DNA from: Pseudomonas sp. BMS12
Lineage (GTDB): Bacteria > Pseudomonadota > Gammaproteobacteria > Pseudomonadales > Pseudomonadaceae
Direction: 5' to 3'
DNA: 64,000 bases
Assembly (NCBI RefSeq): GCF_001592875.1
Contig: NZ_LSOF01000030.1
Location: 1-64,000 of the forward strand
The position numbers were made by a program, and so were the translations under genes. The notes under the pieces were generated by a model. That model was not told the DNA's origin. It worked only from the letters and a program-made list of their open reading frames with translations, and searched no databases. Of this stretch, positions 53,811-61,476 are shown one piece after another; position 1 is the first letter of the stretch, and each line of letters starts with the position of its first letter.

Positions 53811-53920
53811 CTCCTAACTAGTGTTTATACGACATGCCTAGGTCTAGGCATTGTGTTTGATACTGGGTGCAATGTCCGAATCTAGGCATGTTTTATATCC
53901 ATATATAGCCATCCGCTCCC
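53811..53920 (-). promoter_or_regulatory. Array 5' edge: core site plus palindrome, possible attI/Pc region
   Basis: GTTAGGAG (minus, 53818-53811) is an integrase-type core. Just beyond lies a perfect inverted repeat ATGCCTAG-GT-CTAGGCAT (53834-53851), and CTAGGCAT recurs at 53882-53889 in direct orientation. TATAAA (minus) near 53824-53829 could be a -10 box for cassette transcription, but no good -35 is present. No integrase gene follows; the TetR gene starts its coding end at 53921. Confidence 0.45.
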
Positions 53921-54541
53921 TTACGCATCCAACCCAATCCCCCTCAGCACCACCCCCGTCACCGTCTGCACCGCATGTTCGAACTGCAGATCCGACAGCG
54001 CCTGGTCATCGTTGAGCAGGGCGATCTGGTAGTTGAAGTCAGCGTAGTGCTGAGTCGAGGCCCAGATCAGGTACAGCAGGTAGTCGGGCGCCACAGGCAG
54101 GATGCGTTTGCTGTCGACCCATTCGCGGATCTTGGCTTCCTTGAGCTTGGCCCAGTCGTAGAGGGCTTCGCGCAGTTTTTCGCCGAGGATCGGGGCGTTC
54201 TGCATCACTTCGCTGGCCCACACCTTGGAGCCGTGAGGGCGCGTGCGCGAGTGGTTCATCTTGGCGCGGATGTAGGTGGTGAGCACCACGCGCGGGTCGT
54301 CGTAGAGTTCGAAGCACAGGGCGTCCTGCTTCCACACGTCGAGCAGGTTGAACAGCACGGCGCGGTACAGCTCTTCCTTGGTCTTGAAGTAGTAGTGCAG
54401 GTTGGATTTGGGCAGTTCGACCAGTTGGGCGATGTCCTGCATGGCGGTGCCGGCGAAGCCGCGTTCGGCGAAGACCTGTTCGGCGGCGAGGAGAATCTTT
54501 TCGGTGTTCTTCAGACGGATGCCGAGCTTGCGGTTGGTCAT
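53921..54541 (-). CDS. TetR-family regulator, RutR-like
   Basis: A 206-residue regulator with an N-terminal helix-turn-helix (ILLAAEQVFAERGFAGTAMQ then DIAQLVELPKSNLHYYF) and a RutR-type C-terminal ligand domain. E. coli RutR senses uracil and controls pyrimidine breakdown. P. aeruginosa, from memory, keeps a similar TetR gene beside its preT/preA/dihydropyrimidinase genes. Here it lies between the cassette array and tsx and is the likely binder of the YTGTC-N6-GNCAR sites at the pyd, tsx and BMP promoters. Confidence 0.85.
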   Translation of the reverse strand: MTNRKLGIRLKNTEKILLAAEQVFAERGFAGTAMQDIAQLVELPKSNLHYYFKTKEELYRAVLFNLLDVWKQDALCFELYDDPRVVLTTYIRAKMNHSRTRPHGSKVWASEVMQNAPILGEKLREALYDWAKLKEAKIREWVDSKRILPVAPDYLLYLIWASTQHYADFNYQIALLNDDQALSDLQFEHAVQTVTGVVLRGIGLDA

Positions 54542-54654
54542 CGCGGTTCCATGCTGCGCGAGTAAGGCGGGGCCTCACGATAGCATCGAACGAAACCTGT
54601 CGCAGCAGGCGGGAAGAGGCCCGCCGCGCCGAAGGAGAAGCAGCGCGGCGAGAA

Positions 54655-54689
54655 GGCAGATGCGCGGGCCAGAGCGTCTGGCATCTGCC
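54655..54689 (-). terminator. Hairpin after the tsx-like gene
   Basis: GGCAGATGC (54655-54663) pairs with GCATCTGCC (54681-54689), and an internal GCCAGA/TCTGGC stem gives an alternative fold. It starts about 10 bases after the stop on the minus strand. Confidence 0.6.
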
Positions 54690-54698
54690 GGTACAGGC

Positions 54699-55490
54699 TT
54701 AGAAGTGAGCCTTGAGCAGCAGGCTGATGGCGCTCTGGTCGGTGCCACCGAGGATCTCGTCGCCGAGGAAGCTGTCGTCGTCGATACCGTACTTGTCGCT
54801 CCAGTAGTCGTATTCCACGCCCACGTAGACCTTCTGCCCGAAGCCGAAGGCCTTGGCCACGTCGTACTTGATCTGCGGGTTGAAGTGCAGGTTGGCGTGG
54901 TAGCTGTCGTCGTTGTCGACGACCCAGTCCATGAAGCCGTCGATGACCAGGTCGGAGTTGCCGACCGGGATGGTGTAGCTCCACACCGGAGTGATCTGCC
55001 AGACGTTGTCGCCGTCGCGCTTGCCGTCGGTGGTGCGCAGGTAGGTATTGATCTGGAAGTAGTCGAAGCCCGGGATGGCCAGGTCGACGGCTGGGCCGAT
55101 CAGGTAGGACTCGACATCGTCTTCGCCGAATTCGTAGGTGGTGGAGATCAGCACGTCCTTGACGATACCGAAGGACAGGTCGGAACCGGTCATCTTGCCC
55201 AGGGAGAAGCGCGGGCTGAATTCGCCGTAGAAGGTGTGGCCGTCGCCGGCGCCGTTGGTGGCCTCGGTGTTGTACTTGATGCCGTCGACGAAGAAGAACA
55301 GGTCACCAAAGCTCCAGCCGCTGGCGTGCTCGAAGGTCACGGTCTGCTGCTTGGGTGGGTCGACGGTGAAGTCGATGCCGTTGAGGTAGGTGAGGCTGTT
55401 GTCCTGCCATTGCAGGAGGTCGCCGGCGTGGCTTTGTTGGGCGGCGAACAGGCTGCCGAGCAGCAGCAACGAGGTGGTGGTGCGCTTCAT
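54699..55490 (-). CDS. Tsx/OmpK-like nucleoside-channel outer membrane protein
   Basis: The 263-residue protein has a signal peptide (residues 1-22, ending QSHA) and a mature beta-barrel starting GDLLQWQDNSLTYL and ending LLLKAHF, like Tsx/OmpK. Tsx forms a nucleoside-specific channel across the outer membrane. It lies beside RutR-like, deaminase and nucleobase-importer genes. A strong sigma-54 promoter and two operator-like palindromes are found 40-105 bases upstream. Confidence 0.85.
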   Translation of the reverse strand: MKRTTTSLLLLGSLFAAQQSHAGDLLQWQDNSLTYLNGIDFTVDPPKQQTVTFEHASGWSFGDLFFFVDGIKYNTEATNGAGDGHTFYGEFSPRFSLGKMTGSDLSFGIVKDVLISTTYEFGEDDVESYLIGPAVDLAIPGFDYFQINTYLRTTDGKRDGDNVWQITPVWSYTIPVGNSDLVIDGFMDWVVDNDDSYHANLHFNPQIKYDVAKAFGFGQKVYVGVEYDYWSDKYGIDDDSFLGDEILGGTDQSAISLLLKAHF

Positions 55491-55529
55491 TCACATGCTC
55501 CTAAAGGATCGGGGTCGGTTTCTCTGAAC

Positions 55530-55545
55530 CTGTCTTATTGGTCAG
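55530..55545. promoter_or_regulatory. RutR-like operator, tsx site 1
   Basis: CTGTC-TTATTG-GTCAG, with TGTCTTATTGGTCA matching the BMP site TGTCTTGTTGGTCA at 13 of 14 bases. It lies between the sigma-54 promoter and the gene. Confidence 0.6.
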
Positions 55546-55557
55546 CCTTTTCCCTTG

Positions 55558-55574
55558 AGCAAGAACGCTGCCAA
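55558..55574 (-). promoter_or_regulatory. Sigma-54 promoter of the tsx-like gene
   Basis: On the minus strand TTGGCAGCGTTCTTGCT has TGGCA and TTGCT boxes with GG and GC 12 bases apart, an excellent match to TGGCACG-N4-TTGCW. Its -12 lies about 70 bases upstream of the start codon. Confidence 0.75.
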
Positions 55575-55577
55575 TTC

Positions 55578-55593
55578 CTGTCGAAATGGACAG
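55578..55593. promoter_or_regulatory. RutR-like operator, tsx site 2
   Basis: CTGTC-GAAATG-GACAG is immediately upstream of the -24 element. The BMP promoter has TTGTC-GAAATG-GTCAA with the same six central bases. Confidence 0.6.
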
Positions 55594-55771
55594 AAATCGT
55601 CAAAAGTCTTGGCTTTTTTCCGTGCTTGCCGGGAGAGCCGCGCCACGGCCGGTGCCGCTGGGTAGCGGCGTCGGTCAATCCTTCCGGGGCGGGGGCTGGC
55701 AGCGCCGGTCAAGGCGCTGCGGATGCCACACAATGGCGCAGGTTGGCGCCTTCATGTAGCGGGGCGGTGCT

Positions 55772-55912
55772 TAGAGCCTGTTCAAAGGCTGCTGTGCGTC
55801 GGGTCTGCTGCGTTAAAAGCAGGCTCTGATGCTCATTTACTCTTTGTAAACTGCGCTTCTTCGTCTGCTTTTGCCTTGCATACCGCTAGCTCGCGAGCCT
55901 TTGGTTCAGGCT

Positions 55913-55915
<3 letters not shown>
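55772..55915. mobile_element. 144-bp inverted-repeat (MITE-like) element abutting add
   Basis: The ends TAGAGCCTG (55772-55780) and CAGGCTCTA (55907-55915) are exact complements, and the repeats extend through AAAGGCT/AGCCTTT with a few changes. The right end supplies the TAG stop of the add gene. Elements starting AGAGCCTGTT with GCTGTGCGT are, from memory, widespread in pseudomonads. Confidence 0.6.
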
Positions 55916-57217
<1,302 letters not shown>

Positions 57218-58183
57218 TCAGCCCTTGGCCTCTTCCCTGCGGTAAGCATAGGTGTCGGCGAAGCGCGAGAGCATGTAGGCGCTGCACGATACCGGCGGGT
57301 ACTTGGCGGGGCTGTCGGCGCTGGAGCAGTTGGGCAGGCAGCTGATCTCGGTATCCGGATGCGGCTCGGCGAAGAACGGCATGGAGTAGCGGTCGACACC
57401 CAACGGGCTGATGACCCGGTGCGGCGTGGACTTGTACCGGTCGTTGCTCCAGCGCGCCATCATGTCGCCGATGTTGACCACGTAGGTGCCTTCGATCGGC
57501 GGCGCGTCGATCCACTCGCCGTTGACGTTCTGCACCTGCAGGCCGCCGGCATTGTCCTGGTACAGCAGAGTGATGCAGCCATAGTCGGTGTGCGCGCCGG
57601 CGCCCGGTTGATCGGCGCTGCTGGCGGCCTGCCGGGGCGGGTAGTGGATCATGCGCAGCACGCTGATCGGCTCGGCGAAGCGCTGGTCGAAGAAGTCTTC
57701 CTCGATGCCCAGGGCCTCGGCCATGGCGCGCAGCAGCGTCAGCGACAGGGCGTGCATGTCTTCGTAGTGGCCCTGCATCAGCGCCTGCCAGCCGGGAATG
57801 TCAGGGTGGCGGTTGGGGCCGCGCAGGGGCTTGCCGGCCAACACGTCGGGGTGTTCGGCCGCCATGTGGAAACCCATGTCGAAGGTTTCCTTGAAGTCGC
57901 TGGGCTGGGTCGGGTCGAGCTGCTCGGTGGCGATGGCGCCGTAGCCGCGGTGGTGGGCGCTCTGGGTGATGTCGATGCGCAGTTTTTCCTCGGCCGCGCG
58001 GGCGAAGAAATCCTCGGCGGCGGCTTTCAGTTCGGCGATGCGCGAGGGGGAAATCGGGTGGCCCTTGATGTAGTAGAAGCCCCATTCGCGGCACGCGGCG
58101 TCGATCTGCCGGGCCACGGCCTGACGGGCGGCGGGGTCGTTCTGGTACAGCGGGGCGATGTCGATGATGGGCAGTGAGTTCAT
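57218..58183 (-). CDS. 2OG-Fe(II) oxygenase, isopenicillin-N-synthase-like
   Basis: A 321-residue non-heme iron oxygenase. The facial triad is His198, Asp200 (GAHTDYG) and His255 (STPHRVISP), and Arg265-Tyr-Ser267 binds the co-substrate carboxylate. Relatives include IPNS, ethylene-forming enzyme and plant-type hydroxylases. Its conserved place beside a purine deaminase and BMP importer suggests oxidation of a nucleobase or nucleoside, but the substrate is not established. It begins at 58183 behind AGGAG. Confidence 0.85.
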   Translation of the reverse strand: MNSLPIIDIAPLYQNDPAARQAVARQIDAACREWGFYYIKGHPISPSRIAELKAAAEDFFARAAEEKLRIDITQSAHHRGYGAIATEQLDPTQPSDFKETFDMGFHMAAEHPDVLAGKPLRGPNRHPDIPGWQALMQGHYEDMHALSLTLLRAMAEALGIEEDFFDQRFAEPISVLRMIHYPPRQAASSADQPGAGAHTDYGCITLLYQDNAGGLQVQNVNGEWIDAPPIEGTYVVNIGDMMARWSNDRYKSTPHRVISPLGVDRYSMPFFAEPHPDTEISCLPNCSSADSPAKYPPVSCSAYMLSRFADTYAYRREEAKG

Positions 58184-58334
58184 GGTTGCTCCTGGAAGGT
58201 CTAGGTGCTGCGAGTCTTCTCGTACCCAGGGCAGCGGAAAGGGCGCCGGGGCGCCCTGGTGCGCGGTTCTTTCTCTGGGGAAAGGGACGGCGCGGTGGTG
58301 CTTGGTGGTGCTTGGTTTTGCTGTGTGGGCTTGT

Positions 58335-58407
58335 GTGGGAGCGACTTCAGTCGCGATCAGGGCCGACGCGGAGTGGCCTGGTTTATCGCGGCTAAAGCCG
58401 CTCCTAC
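58335..58407. repeat. REP doublet
   Basis: GTGGGAGCGACTTCAGTCGC (from 58335) faces a copy ending GCGGCTAAAGCCGCTCCTAC at 58407, just after the BMP gene. Confidence 0.85.
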
Positions 58408-58416
58408 AAGTGTTGC

Positions 58417-59499
58417 TTACTTCGGCAACTCGGCAGTGATGCCTTTGACGTAGTAGTTCATGCCCGCCAGTTCGGCGTTGCTGGCGGTGGCGCCGGCTGC
58501 AATCTTGACCGTGCCGCTCTGGTCCATGATCGGGCCGGTGAACGGGTGGAAGGAGCCATCCTTGATGCTGGCGATGATGGTTTCGGCTTCAGCCTTCACG
58601 TCAGCCGGTACCAGATCGCTGATCGGCAGTTCGATGGTGCCTTCAGCCAGGCCGCCCCAGTAGTCCTGGGGTTTCCAGGTGCCGTCCATGACCGCCTGGG
58701 CGCTCTTGATGTAGTGCGGGCCCCAGTTGTTGACGATGGAGGTCAGCACGGCCTTCGGGCCGAAGTGGGCCATGTCCGAGGCGTAGCCCACGGCGTACAC
58801 GCCACGGCGCTCGGCGGTCTGGATCGGCGCCGGGCTGTCGGTGTGCTGGAACACCACGTCCACGCCCTGGTCGATCAGGGCGTTGGCGGCGTCGGCTTCC
58901 TTGCCCGGGTCGAACCAGGAGTTGACCCACACCACCTTGATCTCGGTGCCGGGGTTGTACTTGTCCAGGGCCAGCTGGATGGAGTTGATGTCGCGGATCA
59001 CTTCCGGGATCGGGAAGGAGGCGATGTAGCCGATCTTCTTGCTCTTGGTCATCTTCGCGGCGAGGTAGCCGCCGACGTAGCGACCTTCATAGGATGTCGA
59101 CAGGTAGGTGCCGAGGTTCTTGTCCTGCTTGTAACCGGTGGCGTGTTCGAACGTCACTTTCGGGAACTGTTTGGCGACCTTGGCGGTGGGGTTCATATAG
59201 CCGAACGAGGTGGTGAACACCAGGTCGTAGCCCCCCTTGGCCATGTTGCGGATAACGCGCTCGGCGTCAGCGCCCTCGGCGACGTTCTCGACGAAGCTGG
59301 TTTCCACCTTGTCGCCGAACTGCTTGATCAGCGCCTGGCGGCCCTGCTCATGCTGGTAGGTCCAGCCGTGGTCGCCGATCGGGCCGACATAGACGAAGCC
59401 GACTTTCAGCGGGTCGGCGGCGGAAGCGCTCAGCACGGTGCTGAAGCCAATGGCGGCGGCCAGGCCGCGCAGCAGGTTCTTGCTCTTCTTCTGGTGCAT
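58417..59499 (-). CDS. BMP-family ABC substrate-binding protein (nucleobase/nucleoside importer)
   Basis: A 360-residue periplasmic protein with a signal peptide (residues 1-27, ending LSASA) and the Bmp/Med fold: VGFVYVGPIGDHGWTYQHEQ, and GYIASFPIPEVIRDINS in the middle. Relatives deliver purine nucleosides or bases to the permeases and double ATPase encoded at 60397-64000. The ATG at 59499 fits the sigma-54 start about 45 bases upstream. It precedes the oxygenase and add genes in the same direction. Confidence 0.88.
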   Translation of the reverse strand: MHQKKSKNLLRGLAAAIGFSTVLSASAADPLKVGFVYVGPIGDHGWTYQHEQGRQALIKQFGDKVETSFVENVAEGADAERVIRNMAKGGYDLVFTTSFGYMNPTAKVAKQFPKVTFEHATGYKQDKNLGTYLSTSYEGRYVGGYLAAKMTKSKKIGYIASFPIPEVIRDINSIQLALDKYNPGTEIKVVWVNSWFDPGKEADAANALIDQGVDVVFQHTDSPAPIQTAERRGVYAVGYASDMAHFGPKAVLTSIVNNWGPHYIKSAQAVMDGTWKPQDYWGGLAEGTIELPISDLVPADVKAEAETIIASIKDGSFHPFTGPIMDQSGTVKIAAGATASNAELAGMNYYVKGITAELPK

Positions 59500-59555
59500 C
59501 TGGGGGTGTGCTCCTGGTGGTCTTGTGTGGTGGCCGTGTCGGGCTGCCTTCTCAT

Positions 59556-59572
59556 TGCAAAAAATTGACCAA
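59556..59572 (-). promoter_or_regulatory. Sigma-54 promoter of the BMP gene
   Basis: On the minus strand TTGGTCAATTTTTTGCA has TGG and TTGCA boxes at the correct 12-base GG-GC spacing. The -24 half overlaps a RutR-like site. Confidence 0.7.
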
Positions 59573-59580
59573 CAAGACAA
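59565..59580. promoter_or_regulatory. RutR-like operator, BMP site 1
   Basis: TTGACCAACAAGACAA matches the E. coli RutR consensus TTGACCA-NN-TGGTCAA fully in the left half and partly in the right. It overlaps the -24 box, so binding would block the promoter. Confidence 0.65.
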
Positions 59581-59636
59581 CTGATTGAGGAAATCCGCTG
59601 TGCCGCGAATTTCGCTGCATGCGGAGTTGGATAAAG

Positions 59637-59652
59637 TTGTCGAAATGGTCAA
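59637..59652. promoter_or_regulatory. RutR-like operator, BMP site 2
   Basis: TTGTC-GAAATG-GTCAA has the 5-6-5 layout with perfectly complementary outer TTG/CAA bases. It lies about 65 bases upstream of the -24 element. Confidence 0.6.
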
Positions 59653-59680
59653 AGACGGCGCACGGAAAAATTGGCTGGCT

Positions 59681-59692
59681 TGAAACTGGTGC
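59681..59692. promoter_or_regulatory. TGAAACTGGTGC motif, copy 3
   Basis: It shares 11 of 12 bases with the two copies between the pyd operons and lies about 110 bases upstream of the -24 element, a normal distance for an NtrC-type enhancer. Confidence 0.45.
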
Positions 59693-59718
59693 AGGGCGAT
59701 TGTGGTCGGTGGATTGCT

Positions 59719-59787
59719 ATCGCGACTGAAGTCGCTCCCACAGGGTTGGGAGCTGGTGCTTTTGTGGGAGCGGCTTTAGCCGCGATG
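59719..59787. repeat. REP doublet (REPIN) upstream of the RAYT gene
   Basis: ATCGCGACTGAAGTCGCTCC opens the pair and GCGGCTTTAGCCGCGATG closes it; the downstream REPIN at 60301-60367 has the same arms and order. Confidence 0.9.
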
Positions 59788-59827
59788 AGGCCGGCCTATA
59801 CTGCGCAGACCTATCTGGAGCAATGGA

Positions 59828-60292
59828 ATGCCCCAAGCCCGTAAACCTCACTCAGGCAATCTGCGCATCGGTCGCTATTCGGCAGCGCAGCAGCTGTATC
59901 TGCTGACAGCTACCACACATGATCGCCTGCCAATCTTCACCGACTTCACTTGTGCCCGCCTGCTGATCACTGAGCTGCGCCAAACCCAGTGCGATGGCTT
60001 GGTGGAGTCGCTAGCCTGGGTCGTCATGCCGGATCACTTTCATTGGCTGGTGAGCCTGCGTAGCGGTTCGTTAGAGCAGCTCATGCAGCGGGTGAAGGGG
60101 CGTAGTGCACGGCAACTGAGCCTGGAGTTGGGCCAATCCGGGACGATCTGGCAGAGCGGCTTTCATGATGGCGCTGTGCGGCGGGAAGAAGATGTGCAGG
60201 CTGTGGCCAGGTACATCGTGGCCAATCCGTTGCGGGCCGGGTTGGTGCAGCGGCTTGGCGACTATCCGTTCTGGGATGCGGTGTGGCTCTGA
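59828..60292 (+). CDS. REP-associated tyrosine transposase (RAYT, Y1 family)
   Basis: A 154-residue HUH single-strand transposase. His70 and His72 in VVMPDHFHWLV form the metal-binding HUH site, and Tyr129 in ARYIVANPLRAG is the nucleophile. RAYTs recognise REP hairpins and are thought to spread REPINs without moving themselves. Matching REP doublets flank the gene on both sides. The unit sits between the BMP gene and the permease genes and is oriented opposite to them. Confidence 0.92.
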   Translation: MPQARKPHSGNLRIGRYSAAQQLYLLTATTHDRLPIFTDFTCARLLITELRQTQCDGLVESLAWVVMPDHFHWLVSLRSGSLEQLMQRVKGRSARQLSLELGQSGTIWQSGFHDGAVRREEDVQAVARYIVANPLRAGLVQRLGDYPFWDAVWL

Positions 60293-60300
60293 GCTGGCCT

Positions 60301-60367
60301 CATCGCGACTGAAGTCGCTCCCACAAGGCACGACTTGGATTTTGTGGGAGCGGCTTTAGCCGCGATG
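60301..60367. repeat. REP doublet (REPIN) downstream of the RAYT gene
   Basis: This has the same two arms and orientation as the copy at 59719-59787, with a different spacer. Confidence 0.9.
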
Positions 60368-60396
60368 CTTTTCTAGCTCTCAGGCCACGAGGGCTC

Positions 60397-61323
60397 TCAA
60401 TGCCCCGCCCGCCACGGCTGGCCCAGCGATACCGGGGCATACAGGCGGGTCTTGATCGCGTCGCGCGAGAGGATCACCAGCACCACGATGGTGGCCACGT
60501 AGGGCAGCATGGCCAGCAGGTTGGACGGCACGCTCAGGCCGATGCCCTGGGCCACCAGGTGGAGGATGCTGGCCAGGCCGAACAGGTAGGCGCCGAGCAG
60601 TACGCGCATCACCCGCCAGCTGGCGAACACTACCAGGGCCAGGGCGATCCAGCCGCGCCCGGCGCTCATGTTTTCCGCCCACATCGGCGTGTAGGCCAGC
60701 GACAGGTAGGCACCGGCCATGCCGGCCATGGCACCGCCGAACAGCACGGCCAGGGTGCGTACGCGCATCACCGGCAGGCCCATGGCGCTGGCGGCGTCGG
60801 GGTTCTCGCCGACGGCCTGGATGATCAAGCCCAGGCGGCTTTTCAGCAGGACCCAGGCGATCAGGGCGAACAGAGCGAAGGACAGGTACACCAGCACATC
60901 CTGGTTGAACAGCATGTGGCCGAGCAGGGGAATGTCGCTGAGCAGCGGGATGGCCACCGGCTCGAAGCCGGCCAGCGGCTTGCCGACCCAGGCGGCGCCG
61001 ACGAAGGCCGACAGGCCGATGCCGAAGATGGTCAGGGCCAGGCCGGTGGCCACCTGGTTGGCCTGGCAGCCGAGGGCGACCAGGGCGAACAGCGAGGCCA
61101 GCAGCATACCGGCCAGGCAGGCCAGCAGCACGCCGAACCACAGGCTGCCGCTGGCGAAGGCGACGATAAAGCCGATCACCGCGCCGAACAGCATCATGCC
61201 TTCCTGGCCGAGGTTGAGTACGCCGGTCTTCTCGCAGACCAGTTCGCCGAGGGCCACCAGCAGCAGCGGCGTGCCGCAGCGCACCATGGCGTAGAGGATG
61301 TTGCTGACGAGATCGAGATCCAT
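60397..61323 (-). CDS. ABC permease 2 of the BMP-type importer
   Basis: A 308-residue inner-membrane protein with about eight helices and the CEKTGVLNLGQEGMMLFGAV motif typical of the nucleoside/ribose permease class (YufQ/NupC-like). It works with the permease at 61477 and the double ATPase at 62588. The ATG at 61323 gives MDLDLVSNILYAMV as in family members. A REP doublet lies between it and the other permease gene. Confidence 0.88.
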   Translation of the reverse strand: MDLDLVSNILYAMVRCGTPLLLVALGELVCEKTGVLNLGQEGMMLFGAVIGFIVAFASGSLWFGVLLACLAGMLLASLFALVALGCQANQVATGLALTIFGIGLSAFVGAAWVGKPLAGFEPVAIPLLSDIPLLGHMLFNQDVLVYLSFALFALIAWVLLKSRLGLIIQAVGENPDAASAMGLPVMRVRTLAVLFGGAMAGMAGAYLSLAYTPMWAENMSAGRGWIALALVVFASWRVMRVLLGAYLFGLASILHLVAQGIGLSVPSNLLAMLPYVATIVVLVILSRDAIKTRLYAPVSLGQPWRAGH

Positions 61324-61385
61324 AGTTGTAGCCTCAGGCTGCACGCGCGGGGCGGCAGGGGGAAAGGGGGGCAATTCGGTGGTAC

Positions 61386-61459
61386 GTGGGAGCGGCTTCA
61401 GCCGCGATGTCTTTCGCAGGCACCGAGGTGGCCCCAATCGCGGCTGAAGCCGCTCCCAC
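61386..61459. repeat. REP doublet inside the importer operon
   Basis: Perfectly matched arms GTGGGAGCGGCTTCAGCCGC (from 61386) and its complement (to 61459) lie between the two permease genes; a stem here could set their relative mRNA levels. Confidence 0.9.
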
Positions 61460-61476
61460 AAAAAGAACGGTGTGCA

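Larger units (their letters stand above)
46332..53818 (-). mobile_element. Chromosomal-integron gene-cassette array without integrase
   Basis: Thirteen units, each one gene (one unit has two) on the minus strand followed by an attC site, fill 7.5 kb. Most attC sites begin TAACAATTGGTTCAAG and end CCAAACGTTA when read on the minus strand, with an imperfect hairpin between, as in Pseudomonas chromosomal integrons. The array is clearly more AT-rich than both flanks. The 5' edge is a GTTAGGAG core at 53811-53818; no integron integrase is found on either side within the window, so this is a CALIN-type (attC cluster lacking integrase) array or one whose integrase lies elsewhere. Confidence 0.93.
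55491..55912. other. Intergenic region with tsx promoter and a short inverted-repeat element
   Basis: The first 110 bases hold the tsx sigma-54 promoter and operator-like sites. The part at 55600-55770 shows nothing definite apart from a short TTTTTTCCGTGC stretch shared with the BMP promoter. The remainder is the element at 55772-55915. Confidence 0.6.
59500..59827. other. BMP promoter region and REPIN upstream of the RAYT gene
   Basis: It contains the BMP sigma-54 promoter (59556-59572), two RutR-like sites (59565-59580, 59637-59652), a TGAAACTGGTGC motif (59681-59692) and the REP doublet at 59719-59787. There is no gene. Confidence 0.7.

Noticed and set aside
53819-54541. Integron integrase beside the first cassette
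   Set aside because: The only gene there is a TetR regulator; no tyrosine-recombinase motifs (R..HxxR..Y) were found on either strand.
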